This document shows positions 1 through 8,512 of a stretch of 64,000 bases of DNA, piece by piece; the stretch's first letter is position 1; every line of letters begins with the position of its first letter. The DNA is from Paenibacillus sp. NAIST15-1. Its GTDB lineage: Bacteria > Bacillota > Bacilli > Paenibacillales > Paenibacillaceae. The stretch covers positions 558,001-622,000 of the forward strand of contig NZ_BBYF01000003.1 of NCBI RefSeq assembly GCF_001894745.1, read 5' to 3'. The notes beneath the pieces are model-generated. The model did not search any database. It saw only the letters and a list, made by a program, of their open reading frames with translations, and was not told the DNA's origin. The position numbers and the translations under genes are program-made.

Positions 1-1072
1 TATTATACAACTGAGAACCGCCAGATACTCCAGGAGATTCTGGATGTGACGGAATGGTTACAACATCCCAATCAAACTTCGTAAAGCCTTTGATTTTGTC
101 AGCATTCTTCATGGCATCTGACAATTCCGTATTAATGTAATTATAGTCTCCGATCGCCATAGCAACCTTCCCGGACAGGAAGTTATCATGTCCGAACGGA
201 TTTTCATTTTCCGGCGTTTGAACAGGCATTTCAGTACTGTTGGCAGGTGGGACGATTTTCTTGATCGCCAGATCACTTACCGTTGTCCATACTTTTTCCC
301 ATTGCGGCGTGTTTACCGTCATCTTCTCGCCTTTTTCATCGAACATACGAAGATTTAATGGCGGAATATATAAATTCATCATATCGCTAAACACATCGGA
401 GCCATTATAACGATTGAAGCTGAAACCATATTTGCGATCTGCTCCGTCACCTTTCGATAGGTTAGCCGCGAGCGTAAATACTTGATCCCATGTCATATTA
501 TCAGTCGGCGGCGCAATGCCTGCATCACTGAAGAGCTTCTTGTTGAAGAACAGTGCATTCGAGGAGAATGTAGGCGCAAGACCATACAAGCTGTTGTCTC
601 CCATTGCTTTTATCCCATCAATAACCGTTGGGACAAAGTCGGACAAATCAATACTGTCCTTCTGTACAAGCGGATCAAGCTGCTTCAACATTCCATCTTC
701 CACGAGCTTGCGGAACTGGAACGAATCCGTGACGATGATGTCAACTGGATTCGCGGAATTCAGCAGTTTTTTCATCGCTTCATAGCGATCCGGCTGTTTC
801 TTCGGATCCCCTGAATTGTCATAACGCATATCTGCACCATCAAGTGCTGGAACAAGCTCAATACGGATTCCTTTATGTGTAATTTCAAATGTATCCGTCC
901 ATTGCTGACGGAAATAGGTGTCGTCGTATCCTCCATACTGCATGCCAATACGCAATACTCGCTCTTGTCCTGGAACAACCTCATCTTTGTTCGTACAAGC
1001 AGCCAGCATTGGGATAATCATCGTCAATACCAGTGTAACCGTCAATAATTTACGTACCCAGTTTTTTTTCAT
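1..1072 (-). CDS. Extracellular solute-binding lipoprotein, family 1 (3' end outside window)
   Basis: The frame is open from the ATG at 1072 to the window edge, giving 357 codons without a stop; the C-terminus is missing. The N-terminus has basic residues, a hydrophobic stretch and a lipobox LAAC with Cys at residue 26, so it should be a lipid-anchored protein outside the membrane. The rest resembles family 1 ABC solute-binding proteins, with segments such as LYGLAPTFSSNALFFNKKLF (ligand-lobe region) and FLSGKVAMAIGDYNY. A GGAGGAG ribosome site lies in the last codons of the preceding ATPase gene, whose stop is 4 bases upstream. The gene is therefore the distal member of the exporter operon at 1077-6767. 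The substrate cannot be read from the sequence, and no sugar-type permease is visible nearby. The family call is firm; a role with the exporter is inferred. Confidence 0.85.
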   Translation of the reverse strand, partial: MKKNWVRKLLTVTLVLTMIIPMLAACTNKDEVVPGQERVLRIGMQYGGYDDTYFRQQWTDTFEITHKGIRIELVPALDGADMRYDNSGDPKKQPDRYEAMKKLLNSANPVDIIVTDSFQFRKLVEDGMLKQLDPLVQKDSIDLSDFVPTVIDGIKAMGDNSLYGLAPTFSSNALFFNKKLFSDAGIAPPTDNMTWDQVFTLAANLSKGDGADRKYGFSFNRYNGSDVFSDMMNLYIPPLNLRMFDEKGEKMTVNTPQWEKVWTTVSDLAIKKIVPPANSTEMPVQTPENENPFGHDNFLSGKVAMAIGDYNYINTELSDAMKNADKIKGFTKFDWDVVTIPSHPESPGVSGGSQLYN

Positions 1073-1076
1073 CTGG

Positions 1077-1952
1077 TTACTCCTCCAATTCCTTAGGTGT
1101 GCGGATAATAATTTTGTCTCCGTCTAATTCCATAGATGCCTTGTCTTGAATATCGAGAGCTTCCAAATACTCCTTTGGCACTTGCAATCGACCGACTCGA
1201 TCAACTACCACGTAGGCTTCATGATGATCCTGAAGCCCGAATCCTTCCTCACCTCCACCAGCATCCAAATTCGGATTACGCTTGATGAATTCTGTGCTAG
1301 TTAAGCCGTCACGTATGGCAACGACACGATCCACCTTCCCTGCAAGCGACAAATCATGGGTTACGATGACCACTGTTACCCCTAATTCCCTACTCATACG
1401 GCGGAAAATATTCATGATCATATCTGATGTCTGCGTATCCACAGATCCAGTAGGTTCGTCGGCAAGCAGCATTTGTGGGCGATTCGCTAGTGAAATCGCA
1501 ATGGCCACCCGCTGCTGCTCACCGCCTGATAGCTGTTGCAGCTTATTGTGCATGCGATGACTTAGCCCAACCCATTCAAGCAGTTCCTTTGCATATTTGC
1601 GATCCATCTTGCCGGCCAGCATCATCGGCACTTCAACATTCTCTAACGCCGTCAAATAAGGAAGCAAGTTGCGCGCATTGTTCTGCCAGATAAATCCGAC
1701 AGTATCCCGCTTGTATTCAACAAGCTCTTTATCCGAAATTTTAAGCAGATCCCACTTCCCTACCTGAACGGAGCCGGCGGATGGCCGATCCAACCCGCCG
1801 AGTATGTTCAGAAGTGTCGATTTCCCACTGCCGCTGTTGCCGATAATCGCCATCAGCTCGCCTTGCTTAACAGACAGGTTCAGCCCTTGCAGGGCAACAA
1901 CTTCAATATCATCTGTTTTGAAAATTTTAACTAACCCTTCACAATGTATCAC
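1077..1952 (-). CDS. ABC transporter ATP-binding protein (LolD/MacB-like) with C-terminal AbrB-like domain
   Basis: A 291-residue ATPase that should power the FtsX-type permease encoded just upstream. Visible motifs are Walker A GNSGSGKST (38-45), signature LSGGEQQR (141-148), Walker B LLADEP (162-167) and the H-loop His199. The core ends near residue 225. After a Gly/Glu-rich linker, residues about 246-288 contain VVVDRVGRLQVPKEYLEALD followed by a short acidic/hydrophobic strand pair. This matches the layout of AbrB/MazE swapped-hairpin domains (D-x-x-GR-hydrophobic-x-(I/V)P-K-E). The start is GTG, 3 bases after the permease stop, with GGAGAGGAG inside the permease end. The ATPase call is secure; the AbrB-like fold is a pattern-based inference. 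It may serve dimerisation or DNA binding. Confidence 0.9.
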   Translation of the reverse strand: MIHCEGLVKIFKTDDIEVVALQGLNLSVKQGELMAIIGNSGSGKSTLLNILGGLDRPSAGSVQVGKWDLLKISDKELVEYKRDTVGFIWQNNARNLLPYLTALENVEVPMMLAGKMDRKYAKELLEWVGLSHRMHNKLQQLSGGEQQRVAIAISLANRPQMLLADEPTGSVDTQTSDMIMNIFRRMSRELGVTVVIVTHDLSLAGKVDRVVAIRDGLTSTEFIKRNPNLDAGGGEEGFGLQDHHEAYVVVDRVGRLQVPKEYLEALDIQDKASMELDGDKIIIRTPKELEE

Positions 1953-1955
1953 CGA

Positions 1956-4811
1956 TTAACGCTCCTCTCCCATCTTCACGGCTTGATGGACACGTAGACG
2001 ACGAATATGCATGAACAACAAGGTCGCCCCAGTAAAGATCATCACGCCAACGACGATGTACAGCTGGATCGTATCTCGTGATTCAAATACAATCCGGAAT
2101 GGTGGCACCTGCATCTTGGAGCTTTCTGCCGTCTGTAGGAATGGCAGGAACAAGCGGCTCGCCACCTTCCCAAGCAAAATGCCAAGCAGGATAGAAAGCC
2201 CTGCTGTAAATAGCTGTTCCAGCAGCAGCATACCGGTTAGTTGTCTGCGCGACAACCCCATTGCACGCAAAATCCCGAACTGAAGCACACGTCTTGTCAA
2301 GTTAAAGAACCAGAACAACAAATATCCAATCAAGGAGATAATGACGGATATTAAGAAGCCCATACTCAGAATGCCAAATACGCCGCCCCGGGTAGGATGC
2401 TTGCTCTGTGTTGCAAGCTCGCTTCGTACATCCGTCACGCTGAATATTTCTATCCCTTTCTTTTGCAGTTCTGTAATGACAGGGCCTAGCGGTGCTTTGT
2501 CCTTCATTTTCAACCATACTTCATACGGTGTGATTGGTACTTGATCATAAATATAATCTAAGTTCGCAATAAAGAACGGTTTCTCGTCTGGATACATACT
2601 CGGCCAATATGGGAGTACCCCAACAATTACGAATTCAACCAACTGCTCCCCAAATCCGATGGAGATGATGTCGCCTTCCTTCAATTGATACTGCTTCGCG
2701 ACATTGCTCGGGATAATCACAGCGGATTCCGTATACTTCCCTAGTGCATCCAAATAGCGGAACGGATGGTTTGGGAACAAGTCCTGACGGAACCAGGCAA
2801 CCTTCGAGAAGTCGACATTGTCGATTCCCATAATCTCACCTTGACCGATTGAACGTCCGGAAATGATTACATTCCCCTTCGTCTTCAGCACTCGTGCGGC
2901 TCCTTCAACACCCGGCATCTTTTTGAAGAGCTCAAACGGCGGCTCCGTATAAATCGTCTTGCCCGCCTTCGGTGGTTGGTTGCCACCACCACCTTGCCCT
3001 GGATTGCCGCCTCCATTGTTTCCTTTGCCTTTATCCTTATCTCTAATAATCTCTTGTTCAGATTCCCATACCGTTTGGACAATGACGTCCGTACCATATT
3101 TGTACAAGGTGCGTTCTGTCGAGTTAATGTCAATCGTGCGAGCTGCCGACGCATTGTATACGCCAAGACCAAGTGTAAGAATAAGCAGAATCATAAGCGG
3201 ATAATACGTCTTGGCAGAACGGGACAACTGCGTAAGCGTCAAATATAGCGGAACTGGCAGCAGCTTTCCGCCAATCCACTGCACGATTTTAAGAATAAGC
3301 GGGAACAATCGTAAAAAGAACAGTCCGCACGCAAAAATCGCGAGTGCCGGCACAAAAAATAGAAATGGCTGTACTTGCAGCTGATCAGAGCTCACTCCTG
3401 ATTGGAATGTCAACAACTGTCTCTCATTAAGCAGGTAATAGCCATAACCCGCCAAGCCCAGCAGCAGGACATCAAGGAACCAGCGCTGCCATACAGGCTT
3501 GCGGTCTGATCGTGCCATCTTCTGCTTCAAGTTCACGATAGATGAACGAGCGAAGACTACTGCTGGTATAATGCTTGCGAACAAGGCAATGACAACTGCA
3601 GCCACGCCAAATAAAACAGCATCTGTCGTAAATCCTACCGGAATAGACTTCCGATTTACGAACTCCAGGAAGCCGTTCGCCGAGCCTATTGACTTCGCCA
3701 TAAACCAGCCGAATATAGGGGCCAATGCCAGAGCCAACAAGCCGAGAATGATTCCTTCCAATAGATAAAGCCATATAATCTGCCGCGTACTTGCTCCACG
3801 GCTTCGCAGCACAGCAATATCACTTTGCTGCTTCTCTAGCGATTGACTTGCATTCATCGCAATATAATAGAACACCATTGCAATCATCGGTGCAGCAAGC
3901 GTGAACAGCATCATTTGCAACTGTACGCTCTGACTGCGGAATTCATTCAATACCTTCGCGAAGGAAATCTCCACTTGCGTTCCCTTCAGCTTCTGGTACA
4001 AATCAATATTCAAGCGTTCTAGCATAGAGCTAAGTGAGGACAACTGACTTGTCTTTACCTCGCGCAGATCAAACGCATAATACCAACTGGATACAGAGAT
4101 CGGCAGCTTTTTCTGTTCCATCAAATGATCGAACGTTGCCGGTGAGACGTACAAGGAATTCATCATTCCTTCTAAGCCCTGGAACCAATAAGCACTCGTA
4201 TCTTCTTTCGGCTTAAAAGTACCTACCAACTTCACCTTCAGCACGGTATCCGTGCCGGTTACTGGGTATTCAAGCTCGTCACCAATATGGAGATCATTGC
4301 GGTACATGGCTTCCTCCATCATGACAACCTGCAATGTCCCATTCTGCTCGCCATCTTCATATTCCTTACCCAGTGTCCACTCTACTCGGTCGTTCAAATC
4401 GGATAAAGAGCCAAGCGTCATCGTTCGAACCCGGCTGGCATCAACCTTGCTCGGATCTACAGGGTAAACTTCTGTTCCTCGGAGCGAACGCGCATTGACA
4501 AAGATTTGAGCTGGAAACCCAACCTGCGCCTTCACATCCTCACGTATGTAACGATCAACTTCCTTTAATTCTTTCGGATCCGTCTTGGTTCCACCTGTCG
4601 CCTGGTACTTGATTGACAACGAGCCGGCTGGCATTGCTGCACTATTGTCCTCCAATGTCTTCGAGACAACCCGCTTCAAGGCGCCATCAGCATACATCGG
4701 AATGCTGACTGTAAAGGATACAGCCACAATGAGCCCTAGAAGTGTGCTGAACGTAAGCCAGCGGGTATTCCACATTTTCCGGAATAGAAACCGCAACAAA
4801 GGAATGCCCAT
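1956..4811 (-). CDS. ABC transporter permease, FtsX/MacB-like, duplicated
   Basis: A 951-residue membrane protein. It starts with a membrane segment (about 13-38), then a large outside domain (about 40-290), a cluster of membrane helices (about 300-555), a second outside domain (about 560-810) and a final FtsX-type helix block (about 815-945). Two such halves are typical of the 8-10 helix FtsX/LolCE-like permeases that extrude or extract substrates rather than import them. A glycine/asparagine-rich linker follows IRDKDKGKG near residue 590. The start ATG overlaps the stop of the adaptor gene as TAATG, indicating translational coupling; no strong independent ribosome site is seen. It acts with the adaptor and one or both ATPases. 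The substrate is unknown; by analogy with YknXYZ it could be a peptide or toxin. Confidence 0.88.
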   Translation of the reverse strand: MGIPLLRFLFRKMWNTRWLTFSTLLGLIVAVSFTVSIPMYADGALKRVVSKTLEDNSAAMPAGSLSIKYQATGGTKTDPKELKEVDRYIREDVKAQVGFPAQIFVNARSLRGTEVYPVDPSKVDASRVRTMTLGSLSDLNDRVEWTLGKEYEDGEQNGTLQVVMMEEAMYRNDLHIGDELEYPVTGTDTVLKVKLVGTFKPKEDTSAYWFQGLEGMMNSLYVSPATFDHLMEQKKLPISVSSWYYAFDLREVKTSQLSSLSSMLERLNIDLYQKLKGTQVEISFAKVLNEFRSQSVQLQMMLFTLAAPMIAMVFYYIAMNASQSLEKQQSDIAVLRSRGASTRQIIWLYLLEGIILGLLALALAPIFGWFMAKSIGSANGFLEFVNRKSIPVGFTTDAVLFGVAAVVIALFASIIPAVVFARSSIVNLKQKMARSDRKPVWQRWFLDVLLLGLAGYGYYLLNERQLLTFQSGVSSDQLQVQPFLFFVPALAIFACGLFFLRLFPLILKIVQWIGGKLLPVPLYLTLTQLSRSAKTYYPLMILLILTLGLGVYNASAARTIDINSTERTLYKYGTDVIVQTVWESEQEIIRDKDKGKGNNGGGNPGQGGGGNQPPKAGKTIYTEPPFELFKKMPGVEGAARVLKTKGNVIISGRSIGQGEIMGIDNVDFSKVAWFRQDLFPNHPFRYLDALGKYTESAVIIPSNVAKQYQLKEGDIISIGFGEQLVEFVIVGVLPYWPSMYPDEKPFFIANLDYIYDQVPITPYEVWLKMKDKAPLGPVITELQKKGIEIFSVTDVRSELATQSKHPTRGGVFGILSMGFLISVIISLIGYLLFWFFNLTRRVLQFGILRAMGLSRRQLTGMLLLEQLFTAGLSILLGILLGKVASRLFLPFLQTAESSKMQVPPFRIVFESRDTIQLYIVVGVMIFTGATLLFMHIRRLRVHQAVKMGEER

Positions 4812-5932
4812 TAGCGACCCACTACTTTCTGTCCAGGCTCAAGTCCTTTTTTGATTTCCAATCTCGTTGCATCCTGTTCACCGATTTCCACGTCAACCTC
4901 ACGTTTGCCATTGTCATCAACGACTTGAACATAGGTTCTAGCACCAAGCGTGCGAAGTGCGGATGGCGGGATATAGACAACATTGCTCCGTTTCTTCGTA
5001 ATAATGGTCGCACCAAGCATGGATCCACGCGTTACTGTAGAAGGCAGCTTATCATTCAATGTCACCGTTACATATTTATCAATCCGATCCTGTTCAGGCA
5101 TATTGCCCCCGCCCGGATTGTTGTTGTTGTTGTTCCCTCCGTTGTCCTTGTCTGATGTAGGAGCAGGAAGCGCCTTAACCTTTCCTTTTAAAATTTTGCC
5201 TGTCGAATTAATGCTTAGTTCAACATCCATTCCAGGGGCAATTTTCTTCAAATCATCCTTCGGTACATCCACCGTAACAACCAATCGGGATGTATTGGCG
5301 ATTGTCGCGACAGGGTCATACTTCTTCGTCATATTCCCTTTCTTCGCAGCGACGTTAACGACCGTTCCAGCGAATGGAGCAGTAACCAATCCTTTTGCGA
5401 TATCGTTTTCTACTTCCGCAATCTTTTCGAGAGCCTCTTCGTATGCGATTTGCTCATCTTCGAATAGAATTGGATCCATCTCATCCTTCTGGCGGAGCGT
5501 TTCTTTCATCTTCACTTCCAACTTGCGAAGCTCTCTCCGCTTCGAACGCAGGTCCCTTTGCATTTCTTCAACATCAAGTACTGCCAATACCTGACCTGCC
5601 TTTACGTTGTCGCCGTTCTTGACCTTTACATCCTTGACAGGCTTATTATCAAGCGTGAAGAAGAACGTCTCTTCCTGCTCCGACATTACCTTCCCTGTTG
5701 CCTTCACATCAGATATCCATTCGCCCTTCATAACATCATATTCGGGCTTCTTCGAGATTGCTGGCGGCGTAATTGTCGGCAGCGTCTCTTCTTGTTCCTC
5801 ATCTGGAAGCAAGGAACATGCAGAGGTAAGCATCATGACCCCGCACATCAATATCAGCGCGGAGCGGCGCCATTTCTTCCTTTTATCTACTGCCTTATGA
5901 GATGAATTTTCCGTCGACCATTTCATAAACAT
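4811..5932 (-). CDS. Membrane-fusion (HlyD/MacA-like) adaptor lipoprotein
   Basis: A 373-residue adaptor. A signal peptide ends in lipobox LTSAC with Cys39. It is followed by the split lipoyl/biotinyl-like region (DNKPVKDVKVKNGDNVKAGQ, then TAPFAGTVVNVAAKKGNM) flanking a coiled-coil hairpin of about 55 residues (RDLRSKRRELRKLEVKMK onward), then beta-barrel domains. An Asn/Gly-rich low-complexity loop sits near residue 275. Gram-positive members such as YknX assist MacB-like permeases. The start ATG at 5932 is chosen because GGAGGT lies 8 bases upstream; an in-frame ATG at 5926 is an alternative. The gene overlaps the end of the upstream ATPase by 38 bases and the permease start by one base, so the three are tightly coupled. 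Confidence 0.88.
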   Translation of the reverse strand: MFMKWSTENSSHKAVDKRKKWRRSALILMCGVMMLTSACSLLPDEEQEETLPTITPPAISKKPEYDVMKGEWISDVKATGKVMSEQEETFFFTLDNKPVKDVKVKNGDNVKAGQVLAVLDVEEMQRDLRSKRRELRKLEVKMKETLRQKDEMDPILFEDEQIAYEEALEKIAEVENDIAKGLVTAPFAGTVVNVAAKKGNMTKKYDPVATIANTSRLVVTVDVPKDDLKKIAPGMDVELSINSTGKILKGKVKALPAPTSDKDNGGNNNNNNPGGGNMPEQDRIDKYVTVTLNDKLPSTVTRGSMLGATIITKKRSNVVYIPPSALRTLGARTYVQVVDDNGKREVDVEIGEQDATRLEIKKGLEPGQKVVGR

Positions 5933-6767
5933 GATCAGCTACCTCCAAAATTGTAGGATCGTGGGTTGTCATACAGATTGCGATCTTCTCAGAACGTATA
6001 ATTTGCCGGAATACTCCCATGACCTGTGCACCCATCTGTGAATCAAGTTCTGCTGTAGGTTCATCTGCAAGCAGCAACAGAGGCTTATGCGCGATCGACT
6101 TCGCAATCGCAACACGCTGCTGCTCACCGCCGGACATTTCGAACGGACGGTGCTTCATTCGCTTTCCGAGACCAACCAATTCCAAACAATGCTGTACGCG
6201 TTCCTTCCATAAATGACGCGGAATGTTCGCCATACGCAGCGACAGCTCGACATTCTCATATGCAGATAACAACGGCATCAAAGCAAACGCCTGAAATATG
6301 AATCCGATATCATTGCGTCTTGTAAAGGTGCGCTTGTTATCGCTCCAAGATGAGAGCTCCTCTCCTCGAAAATAAATCTCGCCTTTTGTAGGCAGATCCA
6401 GGCCGCCGAGCATGTTAAGAAGAGTCGTTTTCCCTGAACCGGAACGACCTTTCAGCATTACCAACTGACCTGGGTTAACCTGCATATTGATGCCTTTCAG
6501 GACATGAAGCTTCTCACTGCCCACTTGGAAGGTTCGTTCCACACCGCGAACTTCGAGGATAGGTTCATCTGTAGCGACAGGAACCGCACGTTCAGGCCAT
6601 TCTGAAGATGTTTTTTTGTCGTCTATGTATTTCGCCTCATTATTCGCAACTGTCTCGTCCTGATTATGCACTGCGAGATTTGGGGTTGCCTCGTTAGCCT
6701 CGACCTCGTCAGCCTGCTTCCGTTTGCGAAGCCATTTCATCCTTATATCTGCCCCTTTCTCGGACAT
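5895..6767 (-). CDS. ABC transporter ATP-binding protein (MacB/LolD family)
   Basis: First gene of the export operon, 290 residues. The ATPase core begins near residue 69 (PILEVRGVERTFQVG). Motifs are Walker A GRSGSGKTT (107-115), signature MSGGEQQRVAIAKS and Walker B LLLLADEPTAELD. The first 65 residues are a hydrophilic, charged extension (KWLRKRKQADEVEANEA) that is not part of the usual fold; its role is unknown. GAGGAG lies 9-11 bases before the ATG at 6767. A second in-frame ATG at 6740 is possible but has a poorer ribosome site. This is one of two ATPase genes in the operon; they may form a heterodimer or serve different steps, which the sequence does not settle. Confidence 0.9.
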   Translation of the reverse strand: MSEKGADIRMKWLRKRKQADEVEANEATPNLAVHNQDETVANNEAKYIDDKKTSSEWPERAVPVATDEPILEVRGVERTFQVGSEKLHVLKGINMQVNPGQLVMLKGRSGSGKTTLLNMLGGLDLPTKGEIYFRGEELSSWSDNKRTFTRRNDIGFIFQAFALMPLLSAYENVELSLRMANIPRHLWKERVQHCLELVGLGKRMKHRPFEMSGGEQQRVAIAKSIAHKPLLLLADEPTAELDSQMGAQVMGVFRQIIRSEKIAICMTTHDPTILEVADHVYEMVDGKFIS

Positions 6768-6821
6768 GACGTCAAACTCTCCTCAAGTATAAACGAAAGT
6801 TTTGCGTGAAAAGTTACAATG

Positions 6822-6851
6822 ATCTTAACCGTTTTTCTGTAAAAATGACAA
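6822..6851 (-). promoter_or_regulatory. Possible sigma-A promoter of the exporter operon
   Basis: On the minus strand TTGTCA (6851-6846) and TAAGAT (6827-6822) are separated by 18 bases, upstream of the first ATPase gene. The -35 box matches 5 of 6 positions and the -10 box is weaker. No other convincing pair is seen between the pyrE terminator and the gene. Confidence 0.3.
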
Positions 6852-6899
6852 ATATTCTGATTATTTTTTGGTAGTCTTTTGTCAGTTCATGACTCTATC

Positions 6900-6937
6900 A
6901 AAAAAGAGACCCTTCCTCATGATGCAGGAAAGGTCTT
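6900..6937 (-). terminator. Intrinsic terminator after pyrE
   Basis: Read on the minus strand, AGACCTTTCCT, an 8-base loop and AGGAAGGGTCT form an 11-bp stem with one G-T pair, followed by CTTTTTT. It closes the pyrimidine operon and insulates the exporter operon. Confidence 0.85.
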
Positions 6938-6999
6938 CAAGAAATGCTATCTATAGAAATAGAATTCAAAATCAAATTCAAATTCGCCTTCTTTTCTTC

Positions 7000-7638
7000 T
7001 TAGTTGCCCCATGTCGTTGGATCATGACGCCATGCTTGGAGCACATCCATATCTTCGGCTTGAATAACACCATGATCCAGTGCCGTCTGCGTCAGTGCTG
7101 TATAGTTCGACAGCGTGCGAAGTGGAATCCCTGCTTCCTCGAATGCAGAAGTTGCTTTTTCCAATTGGTAGCTGAAGATCGCCAGTACTGCCAATGGCTC
7201 AGCTCCTGCTTCCTTGACGGCAAGTGCGGCTTTCAAGGAGCTTCCACCTGTAGAAATCAAATCCTCTATGACAACAACCTTCTGTCCAGGACGAATGATT
7301 CCCTCAATTTGATTTTGCTTTCCGTGGCCTTTTGCCTTGTCGCGAATATAAGCCATTGGCAAGCCAAGCTTGTCCGCTACCCAAGCAGCATGCGGAATGC
7401 CTGCTGTAGCTGTGCCTGCGATAACTTCTGCATCAGGAGCGTATTGTTTCACCAAGGAAGCAAATCCTTCTGCAATTGCATCTCGAATCTCTGGGTAGGA
7501 CATCGTCAAGCGATTGTCGCAGTAGATTGGAGATTTCATGCCTGACGTCCACGTAAATGGTTCATTTGGACGAAGCGCTACCGCTTGGATATTTAATAGA
7601 TGCTGTGCAATTGTGCGTTCCAGGTTCGTTGTAGTCAT
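7000..7638 (-). CDS. pyrE: Orotate phosphoribosyltransferase
   Basis: A 212-residue enzyme that converts orotate and PRPP to orotidine 5'-monophosphate, the fifth step of UMP synthesis. The PRPP-binding signature [15 protein letters not shown] is at 121-135, and the flexible-loop lysines are in [12 protein letters not shown] near 100-110. The start ATG overlaps the pyrF stop as TAATG, so translation is probably coupled. It is the last gene of the pyr operon and is followed by a clear terminator. Length is normal for the short bacterial PyrE class. Confidence 0.97.
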   Translation of the reverse strand: MTTTNLERTIAQHLLNIQAVALRPNEPFTWTSGMKSPIYCDNRLTMSYPEIRDAIAEGFASLVKQYAPDAEVIAGTATAGIPHAAWVADKLGLPMAYIRDKAKGHGKQNQIEGIIRPGQKVVVIEDLISTGGSSLKAALAVKEAGAEPLAVLAIFSYQLEKATSAFEEAGIPLRTLSNYTALTQTALDHGVIQAEDMDVLQAWRHDPTTWGN

Positions 7639-8378
7639 TAGTTCAACAGCTCCTTCATAATAGATAGAATCGCGTTGCGTGGATTCGGTGCAGCAGTTAT
7701 CGGGCGGCCGACCACAATATAATCTGTTCCTTGCTCAAATGCTTGTGCTGGAGTCATGACACGGGATTGGTCACCCTTTGCACTGCCTGCTGGACGAATC
7801 CCAGGCGTAATCGTCTGGAATTCTTCTCCGCAAGCAGCCTTAATTGCAGTTACTTCCTGAGGCGATGCCACAACTCCATCAAGCCCTGCTAGCTTCGTCA
7901 GCTTCGCATAACGTACGACAGTGTCAGCTATCTTGCCAGGAATTCCGAGTTCCTCATTCATGACCGTTTCATTCGTGCTCGTTAATTGCGTGACTGCAAT
8001 CACGACGGGTCGCTTCAATTCCGCATTTTCAGCCAGTGCCGCTTCAACACCCTCCATAGCAGAAGCCATCATCGCTGCACCGCCGCCGGCATGGACATTG
8101 AACATATCAACGCCTAGCTTCGTGATGCTGTTCGCTCCACCCTTAACTGTGTTCGGGATATCATGCATCTTTACATCAAGAAAAACTTTGTAGCCTTTAT
8201 CCTTCAGCTCGCGAACAAACGCTGGGCCCGCCGCATAGAACAACTGCATGCCTACCTTCATATAACAAGGGATTCCTTGCAGCTGCTGCAGCAGCTCTCT
8301 CGCTGCGTCTGCATTCGGATAATCCAGTGCGACCATAATTCTGCCCGCCGCTTCTGCCTCGCTCCATCGTTTGTTCAT
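7638..8378 (-). CDS. pyrF: Orotidine 5'-phosphate decarboxylase
   Basis: A 246-residue TIM-barrel enzyme that makes UMP from OMP. The catalytic D-x-K-x-x-D tetrad region is seen as [15 protein letters not shown], with D68, K70 and D73. The C-terminal phosphate-binding loop region is [19 protein letters not shown] precedes the ATG. The gene lies after a 134-base gap from carB, where pyrK and pyrD sit in Bacillus subtilis; neither is present here. It overlaps pyrE by one base. Confidence 0.97.
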   Translation of the reverse strand: MNKRWSEAEAAGRIMVALDYPNADAARELLQQLQGIPCYMKVGMQLFYAAGPAFVRELKDKGYKVFLDVKMHDIPNTVKGGANSITKLGVDMFNVHAGGGAAMMASAMEGVEAALAENAELKRPVVIAVTQLTSTNETVMNEELGIPGKIADTVVRYAKLTKLAGLDGVVASPQEVTAIKAACGEEFQTITPGIRPAGSAKGDQSRVMTPAQAFEQGTDYIVVGRPITAAPNPRNAILSIMKELLN

Positions 8379-8443
8379 CGTGACACCTCTTCGTATTTTT
8401 CTCGTACCTTACCCCAAGCTTCGTCCATAGCCTATTCATACTC

Positions 8444-8467
8444 CGAGGAGGCCTTGCGGCCTCCTCG
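8444..8467 (-). repeat. 10-bp hairpin with GCAA loop between carB and pyrF
   Basis: On the minus strand CGAGGAGGCC, GCAA, GGCCTCCTCG form a perfect GC-rich stem with a GNRA tetraloop. There is no U-run after it, so it is not a normal terminator. It may stabilise or process the operon mRNA between the large carB and the pyrF-pyrE part. Confidence 0.6.
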
Positions 8468-8512
8468 ATTCTGCTTCTATTGTGAGACGATACTCGTCTA
8501 TTACTTCTGTGA

